From positions 310,001 through 374,000 of the forward strand of contig CAVPJQ010000008.1 in assembly GCA_963705495.1 (NCBI GenBank): DNA of 64,000 nt, given 5' to 3'. Shown here one piece after another: positions 63,101 to 64,000 of the stretch. A program made the translations under genes and the position numbers. The first letter of the stretch is position 1; the number at the start of each line of letters is the position of its first letter. The notes beneath the pieces were generated by a model. The model saw only the letters and a list, made by a program, of their open reading frames with translations. It had not been told where the DNA came from and searched no databases. This DNA is from DATBVX01 sp963705495. GTDB taxonomy: Bacteria > Pseudomonadota > Gammaproteobacteria > Steroidobacterales > Steroidobacteraceae.

Positions 63101-64000
63101 CGCTTCACGCACCTGGTCCGGCGAGGAAGCCCTGATCGAGATCGTTCGTGGCCGGCTGCAGGCGCTCGGCCCGGTGACGGCCGCGGCGATTGCGCGAGCG
63201 CTAGCGCTTTCCGTGCCATCCGTCGAAGCGGCACTCCTTGCGCTCGAAAGCGAAGGTTTCGTCCTGCGCGGCCAATTCACTGGCGAAGCGGCCGAGACCG
63301 AGTGGTGTGAACGGCGACTCCTCGCTCGCATCCACCGCTATACGATTCGAACGCTGCGCGCCGAGATCGAGCCGGTATCCAGTGCGGATTTCATGCGTTT
63401 TCTCCTCGACTGGCAGGGCATCAGCCGTGAGCCGCGCGGCGAGGGTGTCGAGGCACTCGCCGCGATCGTCGAGCAGCTGCAGGGATTCGAGCTACCGGCG
63501 GCTGCGTGGGAAGCGGATGTGCTCGCCTCGCGCCTCAACGACTACGATCCGAACTGGCTCGACAGCCTTTGCCTGTCGGGTCGCGCGCTTTGGGCAAGAC
63601 TTACGCCCGCCAAAGGCGCAACTGCAGCGCCGGTTCGAGCGACACCGATAGCGCTCCTCAGCAGAAAGGACTGGACGCTCTGGCAGTCGCTCTCCAATGG
63701 CTCTCGTTCGGAGCTCGACCTGTCGCATGCCGCCACCGCTCTCGCTGAATATCTGCGGACGCACGGAGCTTCGTTCTTCGACGATATGGTCGGCGGCTCT
63801 GGCTTGCTGCGTGCGCAAGCCGAGACCGGTCTGGGTGAACTGGTGGCCGCGGGTCTGGTCAACTCGGACAGCTTCAGCGGCTTACGTGCTCTGCTTCTGC
63901 CCTCCGATCGCAAACGCCGGCTCGCGACGCGCCGCCGGCGCATCGCACTGTTCGGACTCGAAGACGCGGGACGCTGGAGCCTGATCCGCACGAGCGCAGC
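60186..64000 (+). CDS. lhr: Lhr-family large DNA helicase (partial, C-terminus beyond window)
   Basis: The frame is open for 1271 codons from ATG to the right edge. Family length is about 1400-1550, so a small C-terminal part is missing. Walker A PTGSGKT lies at 43-49, motif II DEIH at 167-170, SAT in GLSATQKP (about 200), and motif VI QRVGRANH (about 360). Winged-helix and Lhr-specific beta-barrel regions follow (TAITCGGAIPDNADYQV, VFPDQIACAENLTG), then the long bacterial extension. Lhr is a 3'-5' DNA translocase/helicase linked to DNA repair. The operon context lies outside the window. Confidence 0.92.
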   Translation, partial: MPPELFHPAVAAWFERTFSAPTGPQLAAWPAIRSGRNALIAAPTGSGKTLAAFMTAIDALVRKGVAGELADATQVVYVSPLKALSNDIQRNLEQPLAGIVEELGRLGVAPFEIRAQVRTGDTPQAERAAMRKRPPHILVTTPESLYLLLTSESGRLMLSTARTVIVDEIHAVAATKRGAHLALSLERLAALCGEGVQRIGLSATQKPITEIANFLVGHRAGVEAGAPDCLIVDSGHVRDRDLDLEIPAAPLEAVMSGEVWETVYDRLARLVESHRTTLIFANTRRMVERVTRHLGERLGESNVAAHHGSLAKEQRFDAERRLKDGKLRALVATASLELGIDIGDVELVCQLGSPRSISTFLQRVGRANHSVSGVPKGRLFPSSRDELIECVALLDAVRRGELDLLSIPRHPLDVLAQQIVAELASREYGEEELYALVKRAWPYRDLARSQFDAVVSMLSEGISTRRGRQAAYLHRDAVNRRLRGRRGARLTAITCGGAIPDNADYQVILEPTGIFVGTLHEDFAVESLSGDIFQLGNSSYRILRVEAGRVRVEDAKGQPPSIPFWLGEAPARTAELSLAVSRLREQIDENLSSFDGPAIERCVEAAMSRYRISRLAAQQMVEYLAGAKAVLGRLPTQQTLVFERFFDESGGMQLVIHAPFGARLNRAFGLALRKRFCRAFNFELQAAATEDTIVLSLGETHSFALEDVVRFLNSRTVESVLVQAVLDAPLFTTRWRWNASIALAVRRSRGGKRTPAPLQRMAAEDLIAVVFPDQIACAENLTGEREIPDHPLVQQTLDDCLHEAMDIDGLVALLRSIESGEVNVLTRDLPHPSPLAQEILTARPYAYLDDAPLEERRTQAVASRRWLDPQTAADFGKLDVQAIATVREEAWPGAENADELHDALMSLGALTEEEGVRSEWRALIEELMNARRATRLVSGEGSFWAAAESLPMLHAVYPAAELQPQICAPEPFASRTWSGEEALIEIVRGRLQALGPVTAAAIARALALSVPSVEAALLALESEGFVLRGQFTGEAAETEWCERRLLARIHRYTIRTLRAEIEPVSSADFMRFLLDWQGISREPRGEGVEALAAIVEQLQGFELPAAAWEADVLASRLNDYDPNWLDSLCLSGRALWARLTPAKGATAAPVRATPIALLSRKDWTLWQSLSNGSRSELDLSHAATALAEYLRTHGASFFDDMVGGSGLLRAQAETGLGELVAAGLVNSDSFSGLRALLLPSDRKRRLATRRRRIALFGLEDAGRWSLIRTSA

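Overview
The window is about 64 kb of GC-rich, densely coding bacterial chromosome. No stretch longer than about 290 bases lacks a gene. Gene content points to a Gammaproteobacterium, probably of the Xanthomonadales/Nevskiales/Steroidobacterales side: a PA0069-type radical SAM protein, HrpB and Lhr helicases, many lipoproteins, TonB-C domain proteins, and LacI operators of the TGACAGCGCTGTCA type. This placement is inference. I see no prophage, transposase, CRISPR array or rRNA.

Layout. 1-4 kb (minus): a DUF2254 membrane protein cut by the left edge, a nucleotide-exchange-type transporter with an added Ig-like C-terminal domain, and two diverged copies of one small membrane protein. 4.2-14.3 kb: a VirJ-like lipoprotein, a Ser/Thr kinase with TPRs, a 45-residue very basic protein, a YjdF-like protein, an AI-2E/PerM permease, a CorA-like protein, an MFS exporter and a radical SAM protein. 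An 84-bp near-perfect palindrome fills the gap between the permease and the CorA-like gene.

14.4-28.3 kb (plus) is the most interesting part. Eleven tightly packed genes encode three lipoproteins (one almost pure Ser/Gly), a Ser/Thr kinase whose beta3 lysine is arginine, an FHA-like/PEGA/sulfatase-modifying-factor-like membrane protein, a small Pro/Ala-rich anchor, a MotA/TolQ/ExbB-like channel subunit, an Hsp70/actin-like protein with a C-terminal FHA domain, two paralogous membrane von Willebrand A (vWA) proteins, and a last lipoprotein. Both vWA proteins begin with a transmembrane segment of the pattern FLD-C-I-C-C-G-F-G, which resembles the FIDV proton-binding helix of ExbD/TolR/MotB. I propose a phospho-regulated, ion-driven envelope machine whose B subunits carry vWA domains. 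A TPR-TonB_C protein converges on the end of the cluster.

30-33.4 kb: an NAD(P)-binding protein, a double VanZ protein, a small lipoprotein and a VNG-repeat lipoprotein. 33.5-36 kb: HrpB. 36-42.5 kb (minus) is a second signalling locus: receiver-like kinase, CheA-like histidine kinase, CheY, CheX, and a receiver-like/TPR/TonB_C protein. 42.6-48.4 kb: an oxidoreductase with a signal peptide, a small lipoprotein, and an AttH-like lipoprotein with its ABC exporter.

48.9-56.8 kb is a beta-glucan locus: GH3 glucosidase, LacI regulator, glucokinase and a GH17-GT2 fusion, with two LacI-type operators. The end holds a YpfJ-type metallopeptidase, an HtrA-like protease, a PsiF-like protein, a CAU tRNA (probably Ile2), an outer-membrane beta-barrel and an Lhr helicase cut by the right edge.
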